Source: Bacteriovoracaceae bacterium (GTDB taxonomy: Bacteria > Bdellovibrionota > Bacteriovoracia > Bacteriovoracales > Bacteriovoracaceae). Taken from it: 64,000 bases of DNA. A model generated the notes under the pieces. That model was not told the origin of the DNA and did not search any database. It saw only the letters and a list, made by a program, of their open reading frames with translations. The position numbers were made by a program, and so were the translations under genes. The DNA is taken from contig JADHTQ010000007.1 of NCBI GenBank assembly GCA_016784965.1, positions 1-64,000 on the forward strand. The letters run 5' to 3'. This document shows, piece by piece, positions 16,217 through 25,679 of the stretch (positions are counted from its first letter, which is position 1; every line of letters begins with the position of its first letter).

Positions 16217-17191
16217 CTATTTTTCACTTTTTAATTGTGAATTAATTACTAATTCCTCATCAAAGTCTTGTAAGTGACCTTTTAATCCATTTAAAAGCTC
16301 AGTATCGCTACCTATTTTTTTACCCTCTATTTGTACAGTTTGAAGGCGTAAACTAGAGTCTTTGCAACCAACAAGCAGGGTATTAAATTTTGTAGAAACT
16401 TGGCCTGGCCTTAAGGGGCTACTGTCTGGAGCTACTTCGTAAATCTTCAGTCGTTTTTTTCCCAAAAAGCAATAGGTTCCAGGCCATGGATCAAGTGCTC
16501 TTACTTTATTGATCACTTGTACCTGAGACAATTGAGAAAAATCGATAAGACCATCAACTTTTTTCAAAGTAGGTGCATAGCAAACTTTACTTTCATCTTG
16601 AGTAGAAAATTGTAAATTATTATCTAGGACCAAATCAATAAATTCATTGCAAGAAAGGGCTGCCTCAAATTTTAGGCGCGTGTACAACTGCCCCCCTGTT
16701 TCAGACTTACTGACATTAACCCCTTTTGAAAATACGATATCACCTGCATCCATTTTCTTAACCATTCTTTGGATGGACACACCTGTGTTCTTATCTCCAT
16801 TTAACAGTGCATACTGAATGGGAGCAGCACCGCGATACTTGGGAAGTAGAGAAGTATGAATGTTAAAGCATCCCAAACGGGGCAAATTTAATATTTTTTG
16901 GCCCAAAAATTGCGCAAAAGCTAAAACAATAATTAGATCAATATTTTGGCCTTCAAGCTTTTTTACAATCTGTTCTTCTTTATTGATATTTTCAGTTTGA
17001 ATTAGTGGTATTTTATTGTTTTTTGCGAATTCCGCTATAGGAGGGGGCCTTAAGTGCTGTCCTCTACCTACAGGTCGATCGGGCATGGTGATCACTGCTT
17101 TAAGACAAATATGAGGATTGTTGTGCAATAATTCCAATGTAGGAACTCCAAAATCTGGGGTTCCACAGTATATAACATTTAGTTTTTGCAT
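16217..17191 (-). CDS. fmt: methionyl-tRNA formyltransferase
   Basis: Formylates initiator Met-tRNA using 10-formyl-tetrahydrofolate. The N-terminal catalytic domain shows VIYCGTPDFGVP, HTSLLPKYRGAAPIQ (catalytic Asn/His/Asp region) and KMDAGDIV. The smaller C-terminal domain binds tRNA. The ATG at 17191 places YCGTPDF at the usual distance from the N-terminus (324 aa). An alternative TTG at 17212 adds seven residues and lacks family support. It lies directly after def, the common def-fmt arrangement. Confidence 0.96.
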   Translation of the reverse strand: MQKLNVIYCGTPDFGVPTLELLHNNPHICLKAVITMPDRPVGRGQHLRPPPIAEFAKNNKIPLIQTENINKEEQIVKKLEGQNIDLIIVLAFAQFLGQKILNLPRLGCFNIHTSLLPKYRGAAPIQYALLNGDKNTGVSIQRMVKKMDAGDIVFSKGVNVSKSETGGQLYTRLKFEAALSCNEFIDLVLDNNLQFSTQDESKVCYAPTLKKVDGLIDFSQLSQVQVINKVRALDPWPGTYCFLGKKRLKIYEVAPDSSPLRPGQVSTKFNTLLVGCKDSSLRLQTVQIEGKKIGSDTELLNGLKGHLQDFDEELVINSQLKSEK

Positions 17192-17220
17192 CTTTGTCAC
17201 TACCAAGCTCAAGTAAAAAT

Positions 17221-17817
17221 TTATTCGTTATTTTTGTTTTTCTTTGCTTTGATGAGCTTTTTTACAAGGATATTTTTTTTAAGAAGACTTAACCTGTCAA
17301 TAAAAACAATTCCATCCAGGTGATCATTTTCATGTTGAATGCACACCGACAAAATTCCAGAGGCATCAATAGTATGCTCATTTCCTTGCAGATCCTGATA
17401 CTGCACTGTGATATTCTCTGCTCTTCTTACCTCTTCATAAATGCCCATAAGACTAAGGCACCCCTCCTCAATACAAATTTCTCCCTCTCGATTTGAGATT
17501 CTTGGATTTATAAAAATTTGAGGATTATGATTGGCGAGCCTTACTTTTTCGACACCTTCTGCGCATGTTACCTTTTCTCTTGTATAGTCTACATCCAAGA
17601 CAAACATCCTGATACTTTCCCCAACCTGCGGTGCGGCAAGTCCAATACCTGGTGCTTGGTACATAGTGTAAAGCATATTCTTACACAGCAGTTCAAGTTT
17701 GGAGTCGAATTTTTCAACAGAAACGGCCTTTTTCTTTAGACATGGGTGTGGATACTCCAGGATATCTAAAGTGTCGCCTTCACATTTATAGTTGTCGAGT
17801 ATAGTATTGCCATTCAT
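17221..17817 (-). CDS. def: peptide deformylase
   Basis: Removes the N-formyl group from nascent proteins. All three signature motifs are intact: GIGLAAPQVG, EEGCLS (Cys metal ligand) and QHENDHLDG (the HExxH metal site with catalytic Glu). The ATG at 17817 gives 198 aa; a GTG 21 nt upstream is possible. A short N-terminal extension before DILEYPHPCLKKKA makes it slightly longer than the usual 170 aa. It is the first translation-related gene in the def-fmt-rpe-hutHUI run. Confidence 0.95.
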   Translation of the reverse strand: MNGNTILDNYKCEGDTLDILEYPHPCLKKKAVSVEKFDSKLELLCKNMLYTMYQAPGIGLAAPQVGESIRMFVLDVDYTREKVTCAEGVEKVRLANHNPQIFINPRISNREGEICIEEGCLSLMGIYEEVRRAENITVQYQDLQGNEHTIDASGILSVCIQHENDHLDGIVFIDRLSLLKKNILVKKLIKAKKNKNNE

Positions 17818-17876
17818 AGAGCTCTTATAGCACACCAAATTGCAATTAGTCTAAAGAATTGATTTAAACTATTTAA

Positions 17877-19523
17877 TCATCTTTTTTTAAGCAGTAGCAT
17901 GTATTCTTGAACAGGTTTAAGATTATTGGTGGATAATATTTTTTTGAAATCACGGGATTTAGTCCTTCTTTTCCATACTGGCCAACGCTGTAATACAGAA
18001 GAAACACCCCTAAAGTTATGTTGTTTATAAGCATTCTCTCGAATTAAAACGAAATTATTTGGGTTTTTGGTCAAATAATTACCAATTTCCATGGGACTGA
18101 TTGATTGCACATTTTGCCCTAAGGCCTCTGATAAAAAGTATGTTCTTCCTCTTACCGATGCAACTTGATTTTTACCGATCAAACTTACAACATCCGTAGG
18201 AACAGTAGGAAGATAAAAGATGGAAATATAAAAAATCCATAAAAATGCCATTGTTAAAAATGCTCCCAAGGCTTTATAAAATTTTGCATAGTTCCAAAAA
18301 TACATCGAAGAATTGGCAAATATTAAGACTACTGCAATACCGGTATAAACAATCGCTTTAGTATCCAATAAAAAATCTGGTATTAGGGCCGTAATATACA
18401 AAACAAAAAATCCCAAAATAAATGCCATAAACGCAAACACGGTATTAAATATTTTAATCGAGAAAGTTAATACTTTGTCAGCAGAGTTAGGAGACTCAGT
18501 AGAGTAAACTACTTGTAATATTATAAGCAAAAAAAATGGTATCGATGGAAGTGCATAATGATGTGAACGTTGAGTAGGAAAAAACCATAACAGAAAAAAT
18601 ATGAAGAAATTTATTAGCAGAAATAAATACATTTCATATTCTTTAATTATAAGTAAATTTTTCACATTTTTTATTTTTTTGAAAAAATAAATCACCGTTA
18701 CAGGAAAAAGGATGCTCCAGGGAAAAGAGTAAAAAAACAGACCCTGGATAACTGAACGAACAGAGTATCTTCTAGTATAGAATTTACCTAAGTTCTGTTT
18801 AAGAAAAAAAGTGTTAAAAAACTCTTCTCCGTGGTTAATATAAGAAATTATAAACCATAAGGATGAAAGCAATATTGAGATAGAAGTAAAAATGATATAT
18901 GGCTTAATTGAACTTTTTTCATCTGTAATATGTTTGATTATAACAAAGATTCCACAAGCGCCAAGACACATAACCAAAGCAACTGGCCCTTTGATCAAAG
19001 TAGCTGCTGTTAGAAAAAGTATCGCTAAAGCTAAATCAAACAACTTATTAGTTTTGTAGTGATCATAGAACTTTAAAGATGCTACAACAGTAAAAACCAT
19101 CAGAGGCATCTCCATCATGAAAATTCTTGAATATTTAACAAAGGCCAAAGAAGATGCAAAAAAAAGCAATACTGTATTTATCGGAATGTGCTGATTGCGC
19201 TCGCTCCACCTTGAGATCATAAAAAGACCTACAAGTGAGACTAAGACCATCGCCATTCGGGGATAAATTAGAGCAGTACTGCCTGAAATTTTATATAGTG
19301 GCATTGCTAACCAAAAATGTAGTGGAGGTTTAGACCAGTGATGGCCATTTTTATATATCGGTGTTAAAAAACTGCTTTGATTAAACATTTCCTTAGAAAT
19401 TTGTAAATAAAGGGCTTCAGTTCCCTGCCGAACAGCACTTAAGTTGTCAATATCCCAAACAAATATACAACCAATGATCAAAATGATCATCCAAGTAAAA
19501 TTGATACTACGAGATACTTTCAT
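17877..19523 (-). CDS. ArnT/PMT-family membrane glycosyltransferase
   Basis: A 548-aa integral membrane protein with about 11-12 hydrophobic segments. The N-terminal loop carries the GT39/GT83 pattern: an acidic DIDNL, then RQGTEALYLQISKEMF, then SKPPLHFWLA, matching the DE-R...KPPL.yW signature of ArnT-like transferases. These enzymes move a sugar from undecaprenyl phosphate to lipid A or to proteins in the periplasm. The acceptor cannot be told from sequence. It is followed by def and preceded 23 bp upstream by an LptF/G permease gene, suggesting an envelope lipopolysaccharide theme in this part of the operon. Confidence 0.85.
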   Translation of the reverse strand: MKVSRSINFTWMIILIIGCIFVWDIDNLSAVRQGTEALYLQISKEMFNQSSFLTPIYKNGHHWSKPPLHFWLAMPLYKISGSTALIYPRMAMVLVSLVGLFMISRWSERNQHIPINTVLLFFASSLAFVKYSRIFMMEMPLMVFTVVASLKFYDHYKTNKLFDLALAILFLTAATLIKGPVALVMCLGACGIFVIIKHITDEKSSIKPYIIFTSISILLSSLWFIISYINHGEEFFNTFFLKQNLGKFYTRRYSVRSVIQGLFFYSFPWSILFPVTVIYFFKKIKNVKNLLIIKEYEMYLFLLINFFIFFLLWFFPTQRSHHYALPSIPFFLLIILQVVYSTESPNSADKVLTFSIKIFNTVFAFMAFILGFFVLYITALIPDFLLDTKAIVYTGIAVVLIFANSSMYFWNYAKFYKALGAFLTMAFLWIFYISIFYLPTVPTDVVSLIGKNQVASVRGRTYFLSEALGQNVQSISPMEIGNYLTKNPNNFVLIRENAYKQHNFRGVSSVLQRWPVWKRRTKSRDFKKILSTNNLKPVQEYMLLLKKR

Positions 19524-19546
19524 AATTAATAGATGCCTTTATTTAT

Positions 19547-20653
19547 CTACCGCAATTTTCTATTTTTATAAAACATATAAGCCAAATACAAACTAAAGAC
19601 AAGTGGGATGGCAAAGCAAGCAAATACCGGGTTAATTTTTGAATTTTTTCCCAGCTCAATTAAATATGAATTAATCAGCCAGTATAAAATGGTAAAGACA
19701 AAAATTGAAAAAATATTTTTCCCAAATGAGCTAGTTCGTCGACTAGGATTAAATATTGATGAAGAAGCAATCAGTGCAAAAATAATACATAAAAAGGGAA
19801 GAGAAAATTTATTCCAAAAGTGCACCTCATATATATTGGTGTTTATTCCTGATTTTTTTAAATTCATAATGTAAATTGCTAGATCAAGGATACTTAGGCC
19901 ATTAATGTCTGCATCAATTTGTGAAAAATCTGTTGGAAATTCCTTTAATGGTACATTTAATTTTTTAAATTTCAATACTTTAGAAAATTGTTGCTCATGC
20001 AGAAGTGTATAGCTTACCCCATCTTGGAACTCCCAATTTGGTGGTAGATATATTGCTCGTTTTGCATGTACTTTTTGCTTGATATGATAGTTACTATCAA
20101 AAGCATAAAATGATATGTCATATAGGGTATTATTTTGTAAACTAAAGTTAATATATGACACATAATAGTCTTCGCTTTTATACCAAATCTTTCCCGTGTT
20201 ACGAAAAGTAGAAGAGCTCAGACCCTGACCTGTTAGATTTTTAAATTTTTTATCACCATCTTCAATGAGGTAATCCTTATTTTTTTTTGCAAATGGATCT
20301 AAAAAGGCCAAAATGAGAAAAAGTATAATCGCGACAAAACCTGATGCTTGAATAATATTAATGATAAAATTTCTTCTCGAGTACCCTGAGGCGAAAATTG
20401 CTGTTAACTCATTTCTACTTTTGAGCTTGTTAATTCCAAAGAGAGTCGCCATTAAGCATGCTACAGGAAAAATTTTACTAAGTGATAGCGGTATCTCAAT
20501 AATGTGATTAAATAGAACCTCTATGGGAGTAACATTACTTCGAAGTAAACCGGATATTAAATTACCTGTAGACAATAGGAGAAAAAGTAGAAGCGATGCT
20601 CCTATAAAAAATCTAAACCAAGTGTTAACAATTAACTTTTTCAATAAATACAT
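19547..20653 (-). CDS. LptF/LptG family (YjgP/YjgQ) lipopolysaccharide export permease
   Basis: A 368-aa protein with the family layout. Two N-terminal membrane helices include IEIPLSLSKIFPVACLMATL and the conserved SRNELTAIFASGYSRR loop. A large periplasmic beta-jellyroll-like domain follows (about 115-270), then C-terminal helices. LptF and LptG form the membrane part of the LptB2FG transporter that lifts lipopolysaccharide from the inner membrane. Only one such gene is here, and whether it is F or G cannot be decided from sequence. It is in the same leftward train as the glycosyltransferase. Confidence 0.87.
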   Translation of the reverse strand: MYLLKKLIVNTWFRFFIGASLLLFLLLSTGNLISGLLRSNVTPIEVLFNHIIEIPLSLSKIFPVACLMATLFGINKLKSRNELTAIFASGYSRRNFIINIIQASGFVAIILFLILAFLDPFAKKNKDYLIEDGDKKFKNLTGQGLSSSTFRNTGKIWYKSEDYYVSYINFSLQNNTLYDISFYAFDSNYHIKQKVHAKRAIYLPPNWEFQDGVSYTLLHEQQFSKVLKFKKLNVPLKEFPTDFSQIDADINGLSILDLAIYIMNLKKSGINTNIYEVHFWNKFSLPFLCIIFALIASSSIFNPSRRTSSFGKNIFSIFVFTILYWLINSYLIELGKNSKINPVFACFAIPLVFSLYLAYMFYKNRKLR

Positions 20654-20668
20654 GTGATTTAACTGATC

Positions 20669-21397
20669 CTAAAGTAATATTTTTTTTAGCAGTTTACTAA
20701 ATATTACAAGAGAAGGCCTGAAAAATATACGTTTTAGAAACTGACCAAATACCCTGTTGCGCTCACAAAAATCAACCAATTTGGGAGAAAACCTATAATA
20801 AGTCGAAACAAACTTCACACCCATAGGAAATTGAATAATTGATTGCTTAAAATCTCTAAATATCTGAGTAACAGGATGACTATCAGAAAAACAGTAAGTG
20901 GCAATATAGCACTTTTTGGATTGTACTTGAATTTGTTCATAGGCCCGTTTAAATGCCCTCGGATTATAGGATTGATTTTTTCTATTAAATTTTCGTATCA
21001 TTTCAGAATTTAAATATTGAAATTTAAAACCTACTGAAAATAGAACAAATTTATCAAGGCACCGCTGTGATTCACTATGTAACTTTTCGTTGCGATCATA
21101 GGCCTTGGCCAACCCCCAGTATACTTGACTAATTAACAGTATTTCGGCCATATCTTTGGGCAACTCAAAGATATTTGGTGATAAATTTTTTTCATCTACA
21201 CCATAGTAGAGAGATACAGCGTTTAAATAATCGATATAACCTTGAACTGCTTTTACGACATGATCTTTTTGGGCATATTCTCTAGCAAATTTTAAGACAG
21301 TCAATCTATTTTGATAACGCTTTACAACGTATCTTGGCTTCTCCTCATCTTTATCGACTCCACCACCTTTACTCTGAATGTTACTCGATCTTACCAT
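20669..21397 (-). CDS. CFI-box protein, function unknown
   Basis: A 242-aa soluble protein without a signal peptide. Residues about 20-130 are predominantly helical. From Cys163 it carries a CFI-box-like motif (KKCYIATYCFSDSHPVTQIF followed by RDF), in which a Cys-aromatic-Ile-Ala-Thr start is followed by an aromatic/charged stretch. The C-terminus contains further hydrophobic, Arg-rich helices (FGQFLKRIFFRPSL). CFI-box regions are recurrent C-terminal modules of unknown function, frequent in deltaproteobacteria and relatives. It lies 23 bp after the upstream beta-barrel gene and 15 bp before the LptF/G gene, so it is likely co-transcribed with envelope genes. Confidence 0.7.
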   Translation of the reverse strand: MVRSSNIQSKGGGVDKDEEKPRYVVKRYQNRLTVLKFAREYAQKDHVVKAVQGYIDYLNAVSLYYGVDEKNLSPNIFELPKDMAEILLISQVYWGLAKAYDRNEKLHSESQRCLDKFVLFSVGFKFQYLNSEMIRKFNRKNQSYNPRAFKRAYEQIQVQSKKCYIATYCFSDSHPVTQIFRDFKQSIIQFPMGVKFVSTYYRFSPKLVDFCERNRVFGQFLKRIFFRPSLVIFSKLLKKILL

Positions 21398-21420
21398 CTC
21401 TTGTCTTTTGCAGTGCTAAA

Positions 21421-22305
21421 TTAAAACCTATAGGCCAAAGAAAATGAACTCTCTTTTTTCCTCTTTATACTTAATGTATCGGCATAATTATAAAATTTTG
21501 AATTTTTTATTGCAAAGTTAATAACAAGCTTGGGTTGGATCCAACCTACTCCAAAGCCATTTCCATTACTCTCCTCCACTTTGTCACTAAAGGTCCCAAA
21601 TCGAAGATAAAAATCCTCAAGTATCTTGACTTGCAGGGCAGCACGAAGAAGTAAAGTATTACCTAGATCTTCATCATAATTTGCACCAACATCACCCATT
21701 AATGTAAGAAAATTCTCATAATTATATTGCATGCCAAGTATGACTTTGGTATCAGTTGGAACTTTTTTAAATGGGTCAATTAGCAGTAATCCTATAGTAA
21801 ATTGAGGCTTTAGTGCATGGAAAATTCCCAAAGTAAACTGATCATAGGTACTTTTTTCATCATAAGTATCAAATTTCAAGACTTCCTTGGTATGTCTATA
21901 AGTTACACCCATTGAGGAAACTTCTCCCATCGGTGCCGCTATCGAGATACTATATCGATCTTTAGAATGCTCGCCTTCTACTTGTGCCTGATAACTTATT
22001 GAGCCCTTAAAGTGGCCTCCTGCATCTGAAATAATAAAACTAGTTAAATTTGCTTTTGAAGCACCAAATGGTGAGTCATCTACCATAATATCTGACTTTC
22101 CAAGTTGAAAATATAGTGCTGTCACATCAAAAAAGGCCAATGGTGCTGGATTTAACAGAGTTGCTTCGTCCATCAAAATTGCTCCTACACCTGCGCCGGC
22201 AGTAGATTTCATCCTTACAGTTTCAAAATCATCCGCTTTAACATTAAAAATTGCCACTATCACCACAACGGATAATAAGTGTTTAAGGTTAAATCTTTGC
22301 GTCAT
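21421..22305 (-). CDS. predicted outer-membrane beta-barrel protein, first gene of the leftward train
   Basis: A 294-aa protein with a signal peptide (MTQRFNLKHLLSVVVIVAIF, cleavage near VKA-DD). Alternating amphipathic strands follow and it ends SFSLAYRF, a typical barrel-assembly C-terminus with terminal Phe. A strand such as GVGWIQPKLVINFAIK resembles the FadL/PorV-like transport-barrel style, but I cannot assign a family. AGGGGG lies seven bases before the ATG. It heads the run of codirectional genes extending to hutI. Confidence 0.65.
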   Translation of the reverse strand: MTQRFNLKHLLSVVVIVAIFNVKADDFETVRMKSTAGAGVGAILMDEATLLNPAPLAFFDVTALYFQLGKSDIMVDDSPFGASKANLTSFIISDAGGHFKGSISYQAQVEGEHSKDRYSISIAAPMGEVSSMGVTYRHTKEVLKFDTYDEKSTYDQFTLGIFHALKPQFTIGLLLIDPFKKVPTDTKVILGMQYNYENFLTLMGDVGANYDEDLGNTLLLRAALQVKILEDFYLRFGTFSDKVEESNGNGFGVGWIQPKLVINFAIKNSKFYNYADTLSIKRKKESSFSLAYRF

Positions 22306-22350
22306 GCAGCAACCCCCTGGTAGAAATTTAAACAGTTAGGTATTAATCAA

Positions 22351-22379
22351 AGTATAATAGAGTTTATAGTGGCCGTTAA
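22351..22379 (-). promoter_or_regulatory. sigma-70-type promoter for the leftward train
   Basis: Read leftward: TTAACG at 22379-22374, 17-bp spacer, TATACT at 22356-22351. A rightward TATAAT at 22353-22358 overlaps the same bases, so the divergent gene pair may share one core element; the rightward copy has no good -35. Confidence 0.5.
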
Positions 22380-22477
22380 GTTTTATATTGTACGCAGTCG
22401 CCCTAGACATTTATAAAGATTATGTAAATAATTTGCAGTTGATGATAGATTAGTGATAATTTTTTATTGGAGATACC

Positions 22478-23545
22478 ATGGCAACGGTGAAACTTGTGTT
22501 ATCGATAGTTTTTATCTACTTTACAATAAACCAAACATTTGCAGCTTATCCAACATTGGAGGGATTGTTTAGAAATGGCAGTAATCGTGAACTGACAGGT
22601 AACATGGTTGTTGTTAAATTAATGATTTCCAAAAAACAGATAACCCCTATGGAAAGTGAAGGATTTCTTGAAGGACTTATTGGTTCTGAAAATCCAAAAG
22701 TGACTTTTACTCCACTTAACCTAAAACTAATATTCTCTTTAGAACATGAAAATTATGTTAGCTTGCTACAGTTGAAGTATCTAGACAGTTTAATGAGCAA
22801 AGGCACATTGTTTGATACTGCATATATACCTAACTTATTTACAAAGATTAAAAAAGACAACGAGTCATTTGAAAGGTCACTACTATACTCAATACTTATG
22901 ATGTTTGCGCTCAATGATTCAAAAGGGTTTGCTTATATTCTTAGTAAACATTTACCAAGCTTTACTTTAAACAAAGAGATAATGTCACAAGATAAAAAGA
23001 GCCTTCTCAAGCGATATAAACACTACCTAATGGCCATTTCTGACAACCCTGATGATGAAAGTGAGCTTGAATCCCCTTTAGAGCCAAATAGTATCGATGC
23101 TAAAAAAAAGGTTCAAGATACAATGAAGTTAAATATGTATAAAAAGTCTGAATATCTTAACCTGATAAGAAAAGATAATAACCTTTTTTGGGAAGTAAAA
23201 ATTGAAGATCCTAAAACTTCTTTTTATGCCTTATTTTCAAATAGCAAACACCGTTTAAAAGAATTAACCTTACAAATTGACGACGTAAAATATGAAATAT
23301 ATTGTGAAGATTATATTTTGTTTGACGGAATCCATGAGTTTCCAAAAATGATTTTACTAAAAGTCGGCGAAAACGAATTTTTCAACATTCGTGTACTAGC
23401 TTATCAAGAGTTTGTTAATAGCGGAAAAAACCTTCGACAAAGGACTAGACAATACCGTAAGATCCTGGCAGAGAATAAGAAGTCACCAGAAAAATTTATG
23501 CAACCTGTACCAATAGACCCCAATCAAGTAATATTTACCTACTAA
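22478..23545 (+). CDS. exported hypothetical protein, 355 aa
   Basis: I do not recognise this protein. It has a clean signal peptide (MATVKLVLSIVFIYFTINQT, cleavage after FAA). The mature part is soluble, mixed helix/strand and Lys-rich, with an acidic patch (DNPDDESELE) near residue 190. TTGGAG sits seven bases before the ATG. It ends six bases before priA and is probably co-transcribed with it. Nothing in the sequence suggests a role in replication restart, so the adjacency may be only positional. Confidence 0.7.
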   Translation: MATVKLVLSIVFIYFTINQTFAAYPTLEGLFRNGSNRELTGNMVVVKLMISKKQITPMESEGFLEGLIGSENPKVTFTPLNLKLIFSLEHENYVSLLQLKYLDSLMSKGTLFDTAYIPNLFTKIKKDNESFERSLLYSILMMFALNDSKGFAYILSKHLPSFTLNKEIMSQDKKSLLKRYKHYLMAISDNPDDESELESPLEPNSIDAKKKVQDTMKLNMYKKSEYLNLIRKDNNLFWEVKIEDPKTSFYALFSNSKHRLKELTLQIDDVKYEIYCEDYILFDGIHEFPKMILLKVGENEFFNIRVLAYQEFVNSGKNLRQRTRQYRKILAENKKSPEKFMQPVPIDPNQVIFTY

Positions 23546-23551
23546 CTATCT

Positions 23552-25603
23552 ATGGAAAAATATTGCATCGTAGCAGTAAACTGCCCATTTAACAATTCTA
23601 TTCTTGTCTATAACGAGGGAGACTTATGCGGACAATTGCATCCTGGTGATTTAGTAAAAGTACCTTTAGGCAAAACAAGAAATGAATTGGGATGTATCTT
23701 AAAAACCGGTCTTAAATTTACTGACATTGATGATAATGTTACAGAGGATAAAATTAAGTCTGTTAGTGAATTCTACACTGATAAAATAAAGGTTCTACCT
23801 CCAGAGCTAAATTTTTATAAATGGATTGCAAAGTACTATCACTACAATCTAGGCCAATTAATATTCGACTGCTTGCCAAAAACACTAAAACCTGCCAAAA
23901 AACTAAAGTTCGATACTGGAAAGGGAAATCAAATTGATTTCATACTCAATGACACCCAAAAAATCATCATTGATCAGATTATTAAAAGCATCCCACAGGG
24001 ATTTTCAAAATGGTTACTCCATGGAGTTACAGGAAGTGGTAAAACAATTTGCTATCTGCAAGTTATTAAAAAAGTTATTAGTGAAGGCAAATCAGTTTTA
24101 TTTTTACTACCTGAAATAAATTTAACACCACAATTTATTAAGATATTTATAAATTGTTTACAGATACCAATTTACTCTTATAGTAGTGCTGTAAGTAATC
24201 CTAATAAATTTGCCCTTTGGCAGCTACTTCAAGATGATGAAAACCCAAAATTGATAATAGGTGCAAGAAGTGCCATTTTTTTGCCCATTAAGAATTTGGG
24301 CCTAATCGTAATTGATGAAGAACATGATCAGTCATTTAAACAGGCAGACCGTTGTCCCTATAATGCTCGAGATGTGGCCATTAAAAAAGCTCATTTAAGT
24401 TGTATCCCAATTATTTTGGGTTCAGCAACTCCATCTTTGGAAACATTTTACAACTTTAAACATAATCTTCCAGCTAATTACAAGGTTCTGTCAGAAAGAT
24501 TTGGTCAGGCCAAACTTCCTGAGATTGAACTTGTAGACATGAGAGGTAACTTAACAATACCTGATACACTAATTGATGATTTTCAAGATATTACACCTGA
24601 GTCAATGTGGCCATTTCATCCACTTAGTCTAAAAAAAATTAAGCATGCTTTAAATGAAGACGAGCAAGTTCTAGTTTTCATCAACAGACTAGGTTTTGCA
24701 AACTATTTACAGTGCCGTGCTTGTGGACATCAGTTTAATTGTCCAAATTGCTCAATCAATTTAAAATACTTTAGAAAAAGAAACCAGCTTAAATGTCAAT
24801 ATTGTGAAGTTGTGCAACCTATTCCCCAAATATGTCCAGAATGCCAAAATATGAACTTAAGACAAAAGGGTTTTGGGACTGAAAAGCTACATGAAGTTTT
24901 AGTAAAACTGTTTCCTCACAAAAAAATAGCTCGATTCGACAGAGATGAAATTAAAACTTTCAAACAACTAAATCGGAGGCTTGACGAATTTCATTCAGGA
25001 GATGTAGATGTTCTAATTGGAACCCAAATGCTTTCAAAGGGTCATAATTTCAAAAAAGTTAACCTAGTATTGATACTTGGTATTGACTCTGGACTTAATT
25101 TTCCTGATTTTAGATCTGTTGAGCGAGTTTATCAACAATTGACACAAGTTAGTGGTAGATCCGGACGTTTTGGTAAAAAAAGCAGTGTTTTAATTCACAC
25201 TTTAAGTAAGGATAATAAAATCTTTGAATATGTGTTTAATCACTCATTTGATGGGTTTTATAAAGATGAGCTCGATATTCGCAAGTTATGTAGCTGTCCT
25301 CCATTTACCAAGATCGTAATGATATATTTTACATCAAAATTTCAAAAACGTGCAACAATGGCCGCTGATGATGCCGCAACTTTAATGAAACAATATGCAA
25401 AAAAATATTTTAAGTCGGTTGATATTCTCGAAAGCCGACCTTCTTTTATTGAAAAAAAGGTTAATAAATTTACCTGGAGTGTAATGGCCAGAAGTGAAAA
25501 CTTAAATGAATTGCACAATGTAATAAACACCTTTAGGCAAAATTATAAACCTGACTACAGCGTTTCAATTAAAATTGATATCGACCCCTATCATATAGAA
25601 TAA
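23552..25603 (+). CDS. priA: primosomal replication restart helicase PriA
   Basis: A superfamily 2 helicase that recognises stalled forks and reloads the replisome. An N-terminal DNA-binding domain (about 1-115) precedes the helicase core, with Walker A GVTGSGKT near 158, Walker B VIDEEHDQSFKQ, GSATPSLE, and the motif V-VI region GTQMLSKGHNF plus QVSGRSGR. An insertion carries eight zinc-binding cysteines: CRACGHQFNCPNC and CQYCEVVQPIPQICPEC. The 683-aa length is slightly short of the 732 aa of E. coli. PriA next to def-fmt is a common bacterial neighbourhood; here the two sets are split onto opposite strands. Confidence 0.97.
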   Translation: MEKYCIVAVNCPFNNSILVYNEGDLCGQLHPGDLVKVPLGKTRNELGCILKTGLKFTDIDDNVTEDKIKSVSEFYTDKIKVLPPELNFYKWIAKYYHYNLGQLIFDCLPKTLKPAKKLKFDTGKGNQIDFILNDTQKIIIDQIIKSIPQGFSKWLLHGVTGSGKTICYLQVIKKVISEGKSVLFLLPEINLTPQFIKIFINCLQIPIYSYSSAVSNPNKFALWQLLQDDENPKLIIGARSAIFLPIKNLGLIVIDEEHDQSFKQADRCPYNARDVAIKKAHLSCIPIILGSATPSLETFYNFKHNLPANYKVLSERFGQAKLPEIELVDMRGNLTIPDTLIDDFQDITPESMWPFHPLSLKKIKHALNEDEQVLVFINRLGFANYLQCRACGHQFNCPNCSINLKYFRKRNQLKCQYCEVVQPIPQICPECQNMNLRQKGFGTEKLHEVLVKLFPHKKIARFDRDEIKTFKQLNRRLDEFHSGDVDVLIGTQMLSKGHNFKKVNLVLILGIDSGLNFPDFRSVERVYQQLTQVSGRSGRFGKKSSVLIHTLSKDNKIFEYVFNHSFDGFYKDELDIRKLCSCPPFTKIVMIYFTSKFQKRATMAADDAATLMKQYAKKYFKSVDILESRPSFIEKKVNKFTWSVMARSENLNELHNVINTFRQNYKPDYSVSIKIDIDPYHIE

Positions 25604-25679
25604 TGACTTTATCCTAAATGATTTCAAGATAATGCCGTTAAGATATTAAATAATATTATGATTTAATAAGGTCGAAAAA

